Assembly (NCBI RefSeq): GCF_001648175.1
Contig: NZ_CP015243.1
Span: 744,001 to 808,000, forward strand
Origin: Halotalea alkalilenta
Lineage (GTDB): Bacteria; Pseudomonadota; Gammaproteobacteria; Pseudomonadales; Halomonadaceae
Reading direction: 5' to 3'
DNA: 64,000 nucleotides
Shown: positions 44,895 to 54,217 of the stretch, piece by piece
Layout of the letters: each line of letters opens with the position of its first letter
How positions within the stretch are numbered: position 1 is the stretch's first letter
Notes under the pieces: model-generated
Told to the model about the DNA's origin: nothing
Databases searched by the model: none
Seen by the model: the letters and a program-made list of their open reading frames with translations, nothing else
Position numbers and translations under genes: made by a program

Positions 44895-47069
44895 TCAGCG
44901 TCCACCCACGTAGCCGCGGGCGAAGGAGACGGCCTCGGCATTCTCGACCAGTCGGGCGAGGTGCAGATAGAAGGCGCGGCGCACGTTGGCCGCGCCCCCG
45001 GTGGTCGCGCGGAAGCGCCCGGCGACGTTGTAACCCTCGGCGTTGACCCTTTCCAATCCCCAGTTCTCGTAGTGGCCCAGCAGCGCACCGCGCAGCGTCG
45101 GGTCCTGCTGGGTCTGGTCGGCAGCCTGGCGGACCAGTTCGAGCGCGTGGTCGATATCGCTGTCGAGGGTGAAGCGCAGGTCCACCGGGGCGAAGGCGAA
45201 CTGGCGCGAGGTGTTCTTCACCGCCTTGACCTGACTGAACGGGATCGAGAACAGCGCCCCGTTGCCGTCGCGCAGCTTGAGCGTGCGGATGGTCATGCCC
45301 TCGACCGTGCCGGCGCGGCCGTCGATCTCGACCCAGTCGCCGATCGCCATGGTGTCTTCGAGGATATTGAAGATCCCGGTGATCACATCCTGGACCAGGG
45401 TCTGGGAGCCGAAGCCGATCGCCAGGCCCACCACCCCGGCACCGGCGAGCAGCGGTGCGATGTTGATGCCGACGTTGCCGAGCACGGTGATCACCGCGAT
45501 CACGCAGAGCACGATCTTCGCCGCATTGCGCAGCAGCGGCAGGATGGTGCGAACCCTTAGGCTTGGCTGGGCGTGGCGTCGCCCGGAAGGAGGAGCCAGT
45601 GCGCTGGCGATCGCCGCGTCGATCACGATCCAGGCGGCCAGTGTCACCAGCAGCACCGTGGCGATGCCGAACACCGCGCCGCCGAACATCTGCCCGGCGT
45701 CGGTATCGCGAATCAGCCCATAGATCGAGCCGCCCCATATCTGGGTCATCAGCTCTGCCGCCACTGCCAGCAGCGCTATCTGCAGCGCATTGGCGGCGAG
45801 CCTGCGCATCCTCGTGCCCATCCGCTCGCGCGGGGCGAGGTCGGGCGGCGCGACCAGTTGGTGGAGCAGCGCCATGACCAGCAGCGTGCCGATCAGCAGC
45901 AGCGTGCTGGCGATCATCCGGTTCATCGCCTGGTGGTTGTCGACGCTGCCGATCAGCAGCTGATAGAGCGAGACCAGGCACATCAGCAGCACCGGCAGGA
46001 ACCAGATCGCCGAGAAGAGCCTCAGGCTCTCTCGTACGCTGGGCGGCAGCCGCTGGCGATGGGCCAGGCCGCGATGGTGGATGAGCTGGCCGATCGGGCG
46101 GCGGAACATCACGGCGAACACCGCCAGGATAATCGTTGCGATCGCGCCGCACAGCGTCGCCAGCAGGTAGGCGAGCGAGTAACCGAGCAGCGCCGTGAGT
46201 GGCGAGTTGAGCAGCGCCTCGGCGAACGAGCCGAAGGCGGCAAGGGCGGCGAGAGGAATGAAGGCGCGGCGGCGCAGTATCTCCACCGCGCGCTTGCGAT
46301 GGCTGCCACGGGCGAGGATCGCAAGCGACATCCATAGGGTGGCGAACACCGTGCCGGTGTTCACCGCATAGGCGATCCCGAGCGCCAGCATTCGTCCCGG
46401 CGAATCGGCGCCGAAGCCGGAAGTCGCGGCGAGGGTGAGCAAGAAGGCGGTGATCGCCGGCAGCGGTACCCGCAGCCAGTGCTCGACGATATCCCGTGCG
46501 CGGCGATGGGTGGAGAACCAAGCCCAGCGTGAGAGGCGCGCTGCGATCCACGCGCCCAACCAACAGGCCGCGAGCATCGAAATCGCCCAGAAGATAATCG
46601 TGTAGGAGAAGCGAGTACTTACTTGCAGAGGGCTCTGGCCGACCCTGTGGCCGAGCTCGGAGAGCTGCTGGGAGGCGCGACCCAGGTGATATTGCCAGTC
46701 GCTGACCACTTCGTTGCCTTCGCCGAGATTCTGCTGCAACGAATCCAGTGTCGAGGTCAGCGCGCCGAGCACGCCGCCCTGGACCACGCCGTCCTGGGGC
46801 GTCTCGGCATCGCCGGCGGCGCTCTCCTGGGCCTCGCCCGAGGCCGGCGTCGCCTCGTCGGGCGCGGCCTGGGCGCGCTCTAGCGCCTCGACCAGGGTGG
46901 CGCGCTGCTGGTCATCGCGCAGCACCTCGAGCAGTTGGGTGAGCGGTGCCGCCTCGGCGGATGTCCCGCTCTGCTGGGCGCTGGCCGGGGCGGCGGCGGT
47001 GAGTGCCAGGGCGAGGCACAGCCATGACCAACCAAGAAGCAAACTACGGGGCGAGACGGACAAGCGCAT
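44895..47069 (-). CDS. MscS-family mechanosensitive ion channel, large form
   Basis: The 724-residue protein has a signal peptide (1-31, ending ASAQ), a periplasmic Ala/Glu-rich segment, about ten membrane segments and a C-terminal MscS pore domain (about 510-700). The pore helix is in GAGVVGLAIGFGSQTLVQDV, followed by GIFNILEDTMAIGDWVEIDG. This is the layout of the larger MscS paralogs such as YbiO. It releases solutes on hypo-osmotic shock. It is convergent with poxB (9 bp apart) and divergent from gshB. Confidence 0.93.
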   Translation of the reverse strand: MRLSVSPRSLLLGWSWLCLALALTAAAPASAQQSGTSAEAAPLTQLLEVLRDDQQRATLVEALERAQAAPDEATPASGEAQESAAGDAETPQDGVVQGGVLGALTSTLDSLQQNLGEGNEVVSDWQYHLGRASQQLSELGHRVGQSPLQVSTRFSYTIIFWAISMLAACWLGAWIAARLSRWAWFSTHRRARDIVEHWLRVPLPAITAFLLTLAATSGFGADSPGRMLALGIAYAVNTGTVFATLWMSLAILARGSHRKRAVEILRRRAFIPLAALAAFGSFAEALLNSPLTALLGYSLAYLLATLCGAIATIILAVFAVMFRRPIGQLIHHRGLAHRQRLPPSVRESLRLFSAIWFLPVLLMCLVSLYQLLIGSVDNHQAMNRMIASTLLLIGTLLVMALLHQLVAPPDLAPRERMGTRMRRLAANALQIALLAVAAELMTQIWGGSIYGLIRDTDAGQMFGGAVFGIATVLLVTLAAWIVIDAAIASALAPPSGRRHAQPSLRVRTILPLLRNAAKIVLCVIAVITVLGNVGINIAPLLAGAGVVGLAIGFGSQTLVQDVITGIFNILEDTMAIGDWVEIDGRAGTVEGMTIRTLKLRDGNGALFSIPFSQVKAVKNTSRQFAFAPVDLRFTLDSDIDHALELVRQAADQTQQDPTLRGALLGHYENWGLERVNAEGYNVAGRFRATTGGAANVRRAFYLHLARLVENAEAVSFARGYVGGR

Positions 47070-47279
47070 CGATGGACCTCGGCATCAGTCGGCGACGGGA
47101 GCGTGGTCCAGCATAGGACAGGCGCGGGCGTTTTTGTTTCTCTATCCTGCGCCGACTGGTCGGGGCTGGGTGAATCCCCCATACTTGCGCCATTCATCGT
47201 CGTGCCGGCATGGCACCGGTTGTGAGCGCTCGCTTACCCTGTGAGGCTCATCGCTACAGGAATATTTCGAGAGGTTGGC

Positions 47280-48233
47280 ATGAAACGTACGCTCAAGGTC
47301 GGCGTGGTGATGGATCCCATCACCGAGATCAGCTACAAAAAGGATACTTCGCTGGCGATGCTGTGGGCGGCGAGCGCGCGCGGCTGGGAGCTCCACTACA
47401 TGGAGCAGCCGGATCTCTACCTCGACGGTGGGCGGGCCTATGGGCTGATGCGTCCGCTCGAGGTTCATCGCGACCCCTCGCACTGGTTCGACCTCGGCGC
47501 GCGCGAGGCGCGGCCGCTCGCCGATCTCGATGTGATCCTGATGCGCAAGGATCCGCCGGTCGATCACGAATTCCTCAATGCCACCCATCTGCTCGGCTTT
47601 GCTGAACGCGAGGGGGTGCTGGTGGTCAATCCCACCCGCGCGCTGCGCGAGTGCAACGAGAAACTCTATGCCCAGCGCTTTCCCGAGTGCCTGCCGCCGA
47701 GCGTGGTCTCCTGCGACGACAAGGTGCTGCGAGCCTTCCAGGCCGAGCATGGCGATGTGATCCTCAAGCCCCTCGATGGCATGGGCGGCAGCGGGATCTT
47801 CCACATCGGCCCGGACGGGCGGAATCTCGGTTCGGTGATCGAGCAGCTGACCCTGCGCGGCAGTCGACAGATCATGGCCCAGCGCTACATCCCGGAAATT
47901 CGTGACGGAGACACTCGTATCCTGCTGATCGATGGCGAGCCGGTGCCGTTCGGACTGGCGCGAATTCCCAGCGCCGGCGAGGTGCGCGGCAACCTGGCCG
48001 CAGGCGGACGCGGGGTGGCCCGCGAGCTGACCGATCGTGACTACTGGCTGGTCGATCAGGTCAAGGCGTCGATCGTGGAGCAGGGGCTGATCTTCGTCGG
48101 CCTCGACGTGATCGGCGACTACATCACTGAAATCAACGTCACCAGCCCCACCTGCGTGCGCGAAATCGATGACCAGAAGGGCACCGACATCGCCGGGCTA
48201 TTGATGGATGCAATCGATCAGCGCTTCTCCTGA
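47280..48233 (+). CDS. gshB: Glutathione synthetase
   Basis: GshB joins gamma-glutamylcysteine and glycine with ATP. The 317-residue protein is ATP-grasp: VGVVMDPITEISYKKDTSLA at the start, NPTRALRECNEKLYA, the Gly-rich loop ILKPLDGMGGSGIF near residue 163, QRYIPEIRDGDTRILLIDGE, and ITEINVTSPTC near the C-terminus. The ATG at 47280 follows GAGAGG; the upstream extension is not homologous. Its end overlaps the next gene by 26 bp. Confidence 0.97.
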   Translation: MKRTLKVGVVMDPITEISYKKDTSLAMLWAASARGWELHYMEQPDLYLDGGRAYGLMRPLEVHRDPSHWFDLGAREARPLADLDVILMRKDPPVDHEFLNATHLLGFAEREGVLVVNPTRALRECNEKLYAQRFPECLPPSVVSCDDKVLRAFQAEHGDVILKPLDGMGGSGIFHIGPDGRNLGSVIEQLTLRGSRQIMAQRYIPEIRDGDTRILLIDGEPVPFGLARIPSAGEVRGNLAAGGRGVARELTDRDYWLVDQVKASIVEQGLIFVGLDVIGDYITEINVTSPTCVREIDDQKGTDIAGLLMDAIDQRFS

Positions 48234-49218
48234 ACCCACCCTGGTCAGCCTGGTGCCCTCGCCCCCCGAGGCCGAGGACGTACCGCTGTGCTCCGGTCTT
48301 CGCGTCGATATCGACGAGCCCGAGGTTGCGGTCGAGCTCGACCACCGAGACGACGAAGGCGGCTCGGCTGGTGCGTCCTCGTCCGGTTCGCGCCGAGGGC
48401 TTTTCGGGCTGCTGGCGGTGGTGGTCGGCTTGCACCTGTTGGGCCTTTGGCTGCTCGACCGGCCCGATCAGCAAGAGCCGGTCGAGACCGAGGGGGGCCC
48501 GGTCTATCGTGTCTCGCTGACCCAAATGCCGGCGGCGCCTTCGGTCGATATCGGTGGCGTCGAACGTCTCGTGCAGGAGCAGGCGGCCGCGGCGGCCCGG
48601 GCGCAGGCCGAAGCCGCTGCCCGGGCAGAGGCGCAGGCGCAGGCAGAGGCGCAAGCCCGGGCAGAGGCGCAAGCCCGGGCAGAGGCGCAAGCGCAGGCCC
48701 GAGCCCAGGCCCGCGCGGAGGCCGAGGCGCGAGCGCGCCGCGAAGCACCCCAGCAGACTCAAGGCGCCGAGCGCTCGGACGCTACGGCATCGTCGCCGCC
48801 GCCGAGCGCGCGCGAGCTGATCCGGCAGGCGACCCAGCAGGGCTACGCCAGCGGATGGAATGCCACCGCCGATCGCTTCGCCAGGGGGGCGTCGAGCAGT
48901 GCCGAGCGCTCCGCCGAGGCGCGCTACATCGCCGATTGGACCAGGGCGACGCAGCGCTACATCGATAGCGTCGGCCGTATACCGCCCGGGCTCGACGGCC
49001 GGTTGGTGATCAGCGTCACCGTCGGGCGGGATGGCGGGCTGCGCGACCTGCGGGTGGTACAATCCTCAGGGAAACCCGAGCTCGATCGGATCGCGCTCGA
49101 CATCGTGCGGGCGTCGGGGTCCTTCCGACCCTTCGACCGCGAGCTGGGTAATCGCAATGAACTCAGCTTCACTCGTAGCTGGCTGATTGGCCAAGGTTCA
49201 CTTTTTGGCGTCCGATGA
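48208..49218 (+). CDS. tonB: TonB-family energy-transducing protein
   Basis: The 336-residue protein has a cytoplasmic N-terminus of about 63 residues, one transmembrane segment (GLFGLLAVVVGLHLLGLWLL, about 64-83), a long Ala/Glu/Gln/Arg-rich periplasmic spacer (about 118-180), and a C-terminal TonB domain (about 245-336). The domain includes YIDSVGRIPPGLDGRLVISV and the VVQSSGKPELDRIAL turn. It transmits proton-motive force to outer-membrane receptors. The Pro-rich spacer of classical TonB is replaced by an Ala/Glu-rich one. Placement between gshB and yqgE is conserved in gammaproteobacteria. Confidence 0.88.
   Translation: MQSISASPEPTLVSLVPSPPEAEDVPLCSGLRVDIDEPEVAVELDHRDDEGGSAGASSSGSRRGLFGLLAVVVGLHLLGLWLLDRPDQQEPVETEGGPVYRVSLTQMPAAPSVDIGGVERLVQEQAAAAARAQAEAAARAEAQAQAEAQARAEAQARAEAQAQARAQARAEAEARARREAPQQTQGAERSDATASSPPPSARELIRQATQQGYASGWNATADRFARGASSSAERSAEARYIADWTRATQRYIDSVGRIPPGLDGRLVISVTVGRDGGLRDLRVVQSSGKPELDRIALDIVRASGSFRPFDRELGNRNELSFTRSWLIGQGSLFGVR
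48651..48686 (+). repeat. 18-bp tandem repeat in the tonB spacer
   Basis: Two perfect copies of GCAAGCCCGGGCAGAGGC lie head to tail, with diverged partial copies on both sides. They encode Ala/Arg/Glu/Gln spacer residues, so copy-number change would alter spacer length in steps of six residues without a frameshift. Confidence 0.8.
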
Positions 49219-49233
49219 CGCCCTGGAAGCTTC

Positions 49234-49791
49234 ATGCACGGCTTGCGCAACCACTTTCTCCTGGCGATGCCTCAGCTCCTCGATGAGAATTTCGCCGGTA
49301 CGCTCACCTATGTCTGCGATGACGATGCCAAGGGCGTGCTCGGGGTGATCGTCAATCGCCCGCTCAAGCTGAGCCTGGGCGGACTGCTCGAGCAGCTCGA
49401 CCTGGAGGTCGAGACCCTGCGCGATGCCGAGCGGCCGGTGATGTTCGGCGGTCCGGTGCATACCGACCGCGGCTTCATCCTCCATCAAGGTTCGGCCAGC
49501 GATTGGGATTCGAGCCTGCAGGTCAGCGAAGAGATCGCGCTGACCACCTCGATGGACATGCTCCGTGCTATCGCCGCCGGCCGTGGACCGGAGCGTTTCA
49601 TGGTGCTGCTCGGCTGCGCCGGCTGGCAGGTCGGCCAGCTCACCGACGAGCTCAAGGCCAACGCCTGGCTCACCGTCGAGGCGCAGGATTCGGTGCTTTT
49701 CGAAACCCCGATCGAGTCTCGCCGCGAGGCCGCCGCTGGACTGCTTGGGGTCGATCTACGCTTGCTCAGCGTGGCCGCCGGCCATGGCTGA
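49234..49791 (+). CDS. YqgE/AlgH family protein
   Basis: The 185-residue protein has the family sequence: LRNHFLLAMPQLLDENFAGT at the start, VCDDDAKGVLGVIVNRPL, FGGPVHTDRGFILHQ, and LLGCAGWQVGQLTDELK. The molecular function of the family is not established; AlgH affects alginate production in Pseudomonas. It begins 15 bp after tonB and overlaps the ruvX start by 8 bp, forming a tight operon. Confidence 0.93.
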   Translation: MHGLRNHFLLAMPQLLDENFAGTLTYVCDDDAKGVLGVIVNRPLKLSLGGLLEQLDLEVETLRDAERPVMFGGPVHTDRGFILHQGSASDWDSSLQVSEEIALTTSMDMLRAIAAGRGPERFMVLLGCAGWQVGQLTDELKANAWLTVEAQDSVLFETPIESRREAAAGLLGVDLRLLSVAAGHG

Positions 49792-50284
49792 GGACCCAGC
49801 GCTGCTCGACCCGCGGATCGCGCTGCTGCGCGCCGAGAAGCCCAGCCGTGCCCCTGGCGAGCGGCTGGTGATGGCGTTCGACTTCGGCACTCGGCGGATC
49901 GGCGTCGCGGTCGGCCAGGAGCTGCTCGGCTCGACCAGCGCGCTGGCACCGCTGAGCGCGCGTGACGGTGTGCCCGACTGGCGCCTGGTCACCGACCTGG
50001 TCGATGAGTGGCGCCCGGACCTGTTCGTGGTCGGTTTGCCGCTCAACATGGATGGCAGCGAGTCCGAGATGAGCCGGCGCGCGCGCAAGTTCGGCAACCG
50101 GCTGTATGGGCGCTACGCGCGTCCGGTCGAGTTCACCGATGAGCGCGGCACCACCCGGGCGGCCAAGACCCTCGCCCGCGAGCGTGGCCGTCGCAGCGCC
50201 AGCTATCGCGACGACGGTGTCGACGGGGTCGCCGCCGAGTTGATCCTCTCCAGCTTCTTCACTACCTCCCCGCCGCACGGTTAG
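49784..50284 (+). CDS. ruvX: Putative pre-16S rRNA nuclease / Holliday junction resolvase-like YqgF
   Basis: YqgF/RuvX is an RNase H-fold nuclease needed for 16S rRNA 5' maturation. From ATG 49784 the protein has 166 residues, with the catalytic Asp in AFDFGTRRIGVAVG, then VVGLPLNMDGSESEMSRRAR and the C-terminal DDGVDGVAAELIL, where a conserved Asp supplies the second metal ligand. About 27 residues precede the core, slightly longer than in E. coli. It follows yqgE as in most gammaproteobacteria. Confidence 0.93.
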   Translation: MAEDPALLDPRIALLRAEKPSRAPGERLVMAFDFGTRRIGVAVGQELLGSTSALAPLSARDGVPDWRLVTDLVDEWRPDLFVVGLPLNMDGSESEMSRRARKFGNRLYGRYARPVEFTDERGTTRAAKTLARERGRRSASYRDDGVDGVAAELILSSFFTTSPPHG

Positions 50285-50331
50285 CCCTGCGCAGTTTTCT
50301 CCTCGCGCCGGTTCGACGCAGGCGCCGGGTT

Positions 50332-50353
50332 TTGTCACCTGCCTGTAAAAAGC
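50332..50353 (+). promoter_or_regulatory. Candidate Pho box upstream of phoX
   Basis: TTGTCAC (50332-50338) and CTGTAAA (50343-50349) start exactly 11 bp apart, the spacing of the two half-sites of a PhoB box. Each matches CTGTCAT at five of seven positions. It lies about 107 bp before the phoX start, so phosphate control of phoX is plausible. Confidence 0.35.
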
Positions 50354-50459
50354 CACGTGGATGATGGGTGCCGCACTCGGGAATGAGGCCCGAGGCGCTG
50401 GCAACGTGCGCGGTTGAGTCGCGCGCGGATAATCGACAATCAACTTGCAGGAGCCGACC

Positions 50460-52601
50460 GTGAGCAAGGAAGTCGAAGACCATCGTATCCACAACCGCAG
50501 TGGCAACCTGCCTTTCGCCGCGATCGTCGAACGCCGTCTGTCACGCCGCTCGGTGATGTGCGGTGGCCTGGGGCTCGCTGCCGCGACCATGCTGGGTGGC
50601 TTTGGCTGGCCGGGAGCGAGCCGTGCCGCGGACGGCGCCGCGCGAGCACCGCTCAGCCTCGGTTTCGCTTCGCTGGCGCCGCGCATGACCGACGCGGTGG
50701 TCGTGCCGGAGGGCTATGTCGCGCAGGTCCTGATCCCTTGGGGCACGCCGCTGGTATCGGGGATGGCGCAATGGCATCCCGACCTCGACCCGACGCCTGA
50801 CTTCCAGGCGGCGAGCACCGGCATGCACCACGACGGCATGTACCACTTCGCCCTCGATGGCGCGGATAGCTCCGACGACTTCCTGCTGGTGCTCAACCAT
50901 GAATATCTCGACCAGTCCGCGCTTTGGGCGGCGCGCGGTGGGCCGACCAACGCGAAGCAGGGCGCACGGCCGCTGGATGAGGCGCGTACCGAGATCAACG
51001 CCCACGGCGTCTGCGTGGTAAGGGTACGCCGGGATGAGCAGGGCCATTGGGCGCCAGTGCTCGATGATCCTCGCAACCGCCGCATCACCACCGCGACGCC
51101 GATGCTGCTCGCCGGGCCGCTGCGCGGCTCCCGACATGCAGTGACCGCTTACTCACCGCAAGGCACCCAGACCCGCGGCACCAACAATAACTGTGCCTGT
51201 GGCTACACCCCCTGGGGTACCTACCTGACCTGCGAGGAGAACTGGTCGGAGATCTTCGTCAACCGTGCGGAGCAGGATCCCGACCAGCTGCGGCTCGGGC
51301 TCGCCGAGTCCCGCTCGATCTATGGGTGGGAGACGGTCGAGGGCGGCGTCGATGGCGAGTTCGAGCGCTTCGACAATACCCCGCGCGGTGATGATCCTCG
51401 CGGAGACTACCGCAATGAAGCGCGCACCTATGGCTATGTGGTCGAGATCGACCCCTATGACCCCGAGCGGCCGATCTACAAGCGCACCGCGCTTGGGCGC
51501 TTTCGCCACGAGGGCTGCTGGCCGGGCAAGCTGGTCGCGGGGCAGCCGGTGGTGTTCTACACCGGCCACGACGCGCGCAACGAGTACATCTACAAGTTCG
51601 TCTCCCGCGCGCCCTGGGACCCGAGCGATGCCAACCGTCCCGGCGAGCGTTACGATCGCCAGGCGATCGGGGCCAAGTACATGGACCACGGCACCCTCTA
51701 CGTCGCCCGCTTCGATGAGGACGGCAGCGGCGAATGGCTGCCGCTGGCGGAGGATACCCCGGTGCCGGAACAGGGGCGCACGCTTGGCGAGATCTACGGC
51801 GATCTGGCCGGGATCATCGTCAACACCTGCGATGCGGCCGACCTGCTGGGCGCCACACCGATGGACCGCCCCGAGTGGGGCACGGTCGATCCGTCGAGCG
51901 GTGAGGTCTACATGTCGCTGACCAACAACTCGAAGCGTACCGAGGCCGATAGCGCCGCACGCTTCACCCAGGAGGGCGAATCGATCGGCACGCCTGGCGT
52001 GGGCTACGCCACTGCACCGGTCAACGCCGCCAATCCACGTCCGGACAATGACTATGGCCAGGTGATCCGCTGGGTCGAGCGCGACGGTGAGCACGAGCGC
52101 TTCGACTGGGAAATCTTCGTCTTCGGCGCGGCGCCGGGTGAAGCGGCGGACAATCGCTCCGGACTCGACGACGCCAACGCCTTCGCCAGTCCCGACGGGC
52201 TATGGTACGACCAGCGTGGAGAGGGCGAGGGCATCCTTTGGATCCAGACCGACAATGGCATCGACAAGGGGCGCGACAACGCGGTGGCGGAGATGGTCAA
52301 CGACCAAGTGCTGGCAGTGGTGCCCGGGGCGCTGTCGCGCCGCGAGGGTGCGGCCTCGGTGGTCGACCCCTCCAACCAGGCCGAGCTCAAGCGCTTCGCC
52401 ATCGTGCCCAACCAGGCCGAGGTGACCGGGATATTCGCCACGCCCGATCGCACCGCGCTGTTCATCAACGTCCAGCACCCTGGCAATTGGCCCGCCTACG
52501 ATAGCGCCGACGCGACCCTCGCGCCGAGCGCCCAGGTTCGCCCGCGCTCCTCGACCGTGGTGATTCAACGCCGCGATGGTGGACGTATCGGCGAAGCCTG
52601 A
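50460..52601 (+). CDS. phoX: PhoX-family alkaline phosphatase
   Basis: The 713-residue protein is exported by the Tat pathway: RRLSRRSVMCGGLGLAAATM is a twin-arginine signal near residues 25-45. The mature part has the PhoX (DUF839) sequence, including FLLVLNHEYLDQSALW, NNCACGYTPWGTYLTCEENW, the Tyr/Glu metal-ligand region, and TGHDARNEYIYKFVSR. These enzymes use Ca and Fe cofactors to release phosphate from organic esters in the periplasm. The GTG at 50460, with AGGAG eight bases upstream, is the best start. Confidence 0.93.
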   Translation: MSKEVEDHRIHNRSGNLPFAAIVERRLSRRSVMCGGLGLAAATMLGGFGWPGASRAADGAARAPLSLGFASLAPRMTDAVVVPEGYVAQVLIPWGTPLVSGMAQWHPDLDPTPDFQAASTGMHHDGMYHFALDGADSSDDFLLVLNHEYLDQSALWAARGGPTNAKQGARPLDEARTEINAHGVCVVRVRRDEQGHWAPVLDDPRNRRITTATPMLLAGPLRGSRHAVTAYSPQGTQTRGTNNNCACGYTPWGTYLTCEENWSEIFVNRAEQDPDQLRLGLAESRSIYGWETVEGGVDGEFERFDNTPRGDDPRGDYRNEARTYGYVVEIDPYDPERPIYKRTALGRFRHEGCWPGKLVAGQPVVFYTGHDARNEYIYKFVSRAPWDPSDANRPGERYDRQAIGAKYMDHGTLYVARFDEDGSGEWLPLAEDTPVPEQGRTLGEIYGDLAGIIVNTCDAADLLGATPMDRPEWGTVDPSSGEVYMSLTNNSKRTEADSAARFTQEGESIGTPGVGYATAPVNAANPRPDNDYGQVIRWVERDGEHERFDWEIFVFGAAPGEAADNRSGLDDANAFASPDGLWYDQRGEGEGILWIQTDNGIDKGRDNAVAEMVNDQVLAVVPGALSRREGAASVVDPSNQAELKRFAIVPNQAEVTGIFATPDRTALFINVQHPGNWPAYDSADATLAPSAQVRPRSSTVVIQRRDGGRIGEA

Positions 52602-52986
52602 GGCGCAATCGCAGACGCGGCTGGCCGTTATTGGATCCGCCGCGTCTCCCTGCGCTTCATTCGAGCGAATGCGTTTTAATTCAATCAAAGCATGATAATG
52701 AGCCGGCGAAGATAGGGGCTCATTATCATGCTTATTTTATTTTAATGGATATGCCGTGGGTGATGAGCATATTGCCGAACACCATCCCTCTATCGATCGT
52801 CATTGATTCGATTGTCACTGATTCTACACACTCCTGATAATCGTTGGTCATATGGCGCGTGCAGACTCCTTCACTGAGCGGATGCGGATGTCGGTCTGCG
52901 TTTCTCGATCGAATGCTCGAGGCAGGGCTTGGGCATGGGAACCTACTAATCAAGCACAAAGTGCTGTTCTACAAGGAAAAGATGTA
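52602..52986. other. phoX-porin intergenic region
   Basis: This 385-bp gap contains the phoX terminator (52688-52733) and then an AT-rich stretch that should hold the porin promoter. No clear -35/-10 pair or operator was identified. The open frame from 52852 is only the upstream extension of the porin frame. Confidence 0.5.
52688..52733 (+). terminator. Rho-independent terminator of phoX
   Basis: A 17-bp perfect inverted repeat (AAGCATGATAATGAGCC / GGCTCATTATCATGCTT) with a 12-base loop is followed by ATTTTATTTTAAT. It lies 87 bp after the phoX stop. Confidence 0.8.
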
Positions 52987-54132
52987 ATGAGGATCATCGT
53001 CAAGGTGTTGGCGGGATTGTCGACTTTGACATTGTTTCATGCCGGATCCGCGAATGCAGAAGTCATCCTGCTCGACCGCGATAATGGCTCCCCGATATTC
53101 AATGATTTGAAAATCCAGATAGGCGGAAGTATCCGTGCGGGATATCGAAACGTCATGGGGGGCAATGACGATGGATCCTACCGTCACCGCGGATTCGACG
53201 ATGGTTCGCGTTTTCGATTTACCGCTGAATATTTCTTGAATGATGATCTCAACCTGATTGCTTATTATGAACCGGGTGTGGATATCTTCAGGGCGCTCGA
53301 CTGGGACGACCACTATGACCCGGACAGGAACCACACCACCCGGCGCTATCTCTACGGTGGCATCGTCAGCCAGCAGTACGGCACCTTGACCTACGGCAAG
53401 CAGAACAGCGTGTTCTACAGCGCAGTGGGCGAGAAGACCGACCTGATCCTCAACGCGATGAATGGCCAGGGGCCGGGTAATGGCGTCGACGGCAACTACG
53501 ATGGCTCCTACCGTGGGCGCGACCTGGTCAAGTACGTCAATGAGTTCGGCCCTGTCACCCTTCATCTGGGCTGGACGCTGCCCACCGATGATTACTACCT
53601 GGGCGGCAGTGGCGATGACCTGCTTCGCTACACGCGCAAGGGCGGCGGCGCGATTGGCGCTGAATACCAGCTCAACGACGACTTGGTGCTGAGTGCGGCC
53701 TATAGCTATACCGAGGCCAGGGTTCGCCAAGGCAGCCAGGACTCGACCGATTACGACCAGCAGATGCTCGGTGGCGCGGTGAGCTGGCGGCCCGGCAACT
53801 GGACCCTGGCCGCGCTCGCCGGCCACTACAGGGACTTCCTGCCGTTGGAGCGTCGCACACCGGTGCCGAGTGACTACTTCGAAGGCGATGCCTACGGCTG
53901 GGAATACTTCCTCGGTTACACCTTTCCGCTGCAAACCGGGATACTCAAGAGCACCCAGCCCTACGTCGCAGGCAACGCCATGCGTTGGGATGAGTACCAG
54001 ACCAACTATCACTTCGTTGGCCTCAGTACCAAGATGGCCTATGGCTTTCGCGTCGACCTGGAGCGTACCTTAGCCAACACGTCCGACGGTCAGCCGGACG
54101 AGAATTGGGTAAGGCTGCGGTACGACTTCTAG
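52987..54132 (+). CDS. Outer-membrane porin (OmpC/general porin type)
   Basis: From ATG 52987 (AAGGAAAAG upstream) the 381-residue protein has a signal peptide (residues 1-22, ending ANA) and alternating beta-strand sequence throughout. IQIGGSIRAGYRNV is the first strand, RYLYGGIVSQQYGTLTYGKQ is a typical porin strand-loop, and the C-terminus is RLRYDF with the terminal Phe recognised by the BAM complex. It forms a diffusion pore in the outer membrane. Its pore specificity is unknown, and it may serve the neighbouring N-acyl-D-amino acid genes or act as a general porin. Confidence 0.88.
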   Translation: MRIIVKVLAGLSTLTLFHAGSANAEVILLDRDNGSPIFNDLKIQIGGSIRAGYRNVMGGNDDGSYRHRGFDDGSRFRFTAEYFLNDDLNLIAYYEPGVDIFRALDWDDHYDPDRNHTTRRYLYGGIVSQQYGTLTYGKQNSVFYSAVGEKTDLILNAMNGQGPGNGVDGNYDGSYRGRDLVKYVNEFGPVTLHLGWTLPTDDYYLGGSGDDLLRYTRKGGGAIGAEYQLNDDLVLSAAYSYTEARVRQGSQDSTDYDQQMLGGAVSWRPGNWTLAALAGHYRDFLPLERRTPVPSDYFEGDAYGWEYFLGYTFPLQTGILKSTQPYVAGNAMRWDEYQTNYHFVGLSTKMAYGFRVDLERTLANTSDGQPDENWVRLRYDF

Positions 54133-54178
54133 TCGCCCATGGTGGTGGATGCTGCCCGATCAGGCCGCGCAGTCCAAA

Positions 54179-54208
54179 GTCGCGCTCGGCCGTCTGGCCG
54201 AGCGCGAC
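54179..54208. terminator. Bidirectional hairpin between porin and symporter genes
   Basis: A 13-bp perfect stem (GTCGCGCTCGGCC / GGCCGAGCGCGAC) with a GTCT loop separates two convergent genes. No T-tract follows. Confidence 0.6.
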
Positions 54209-54217
54209 CGGCTTCGC

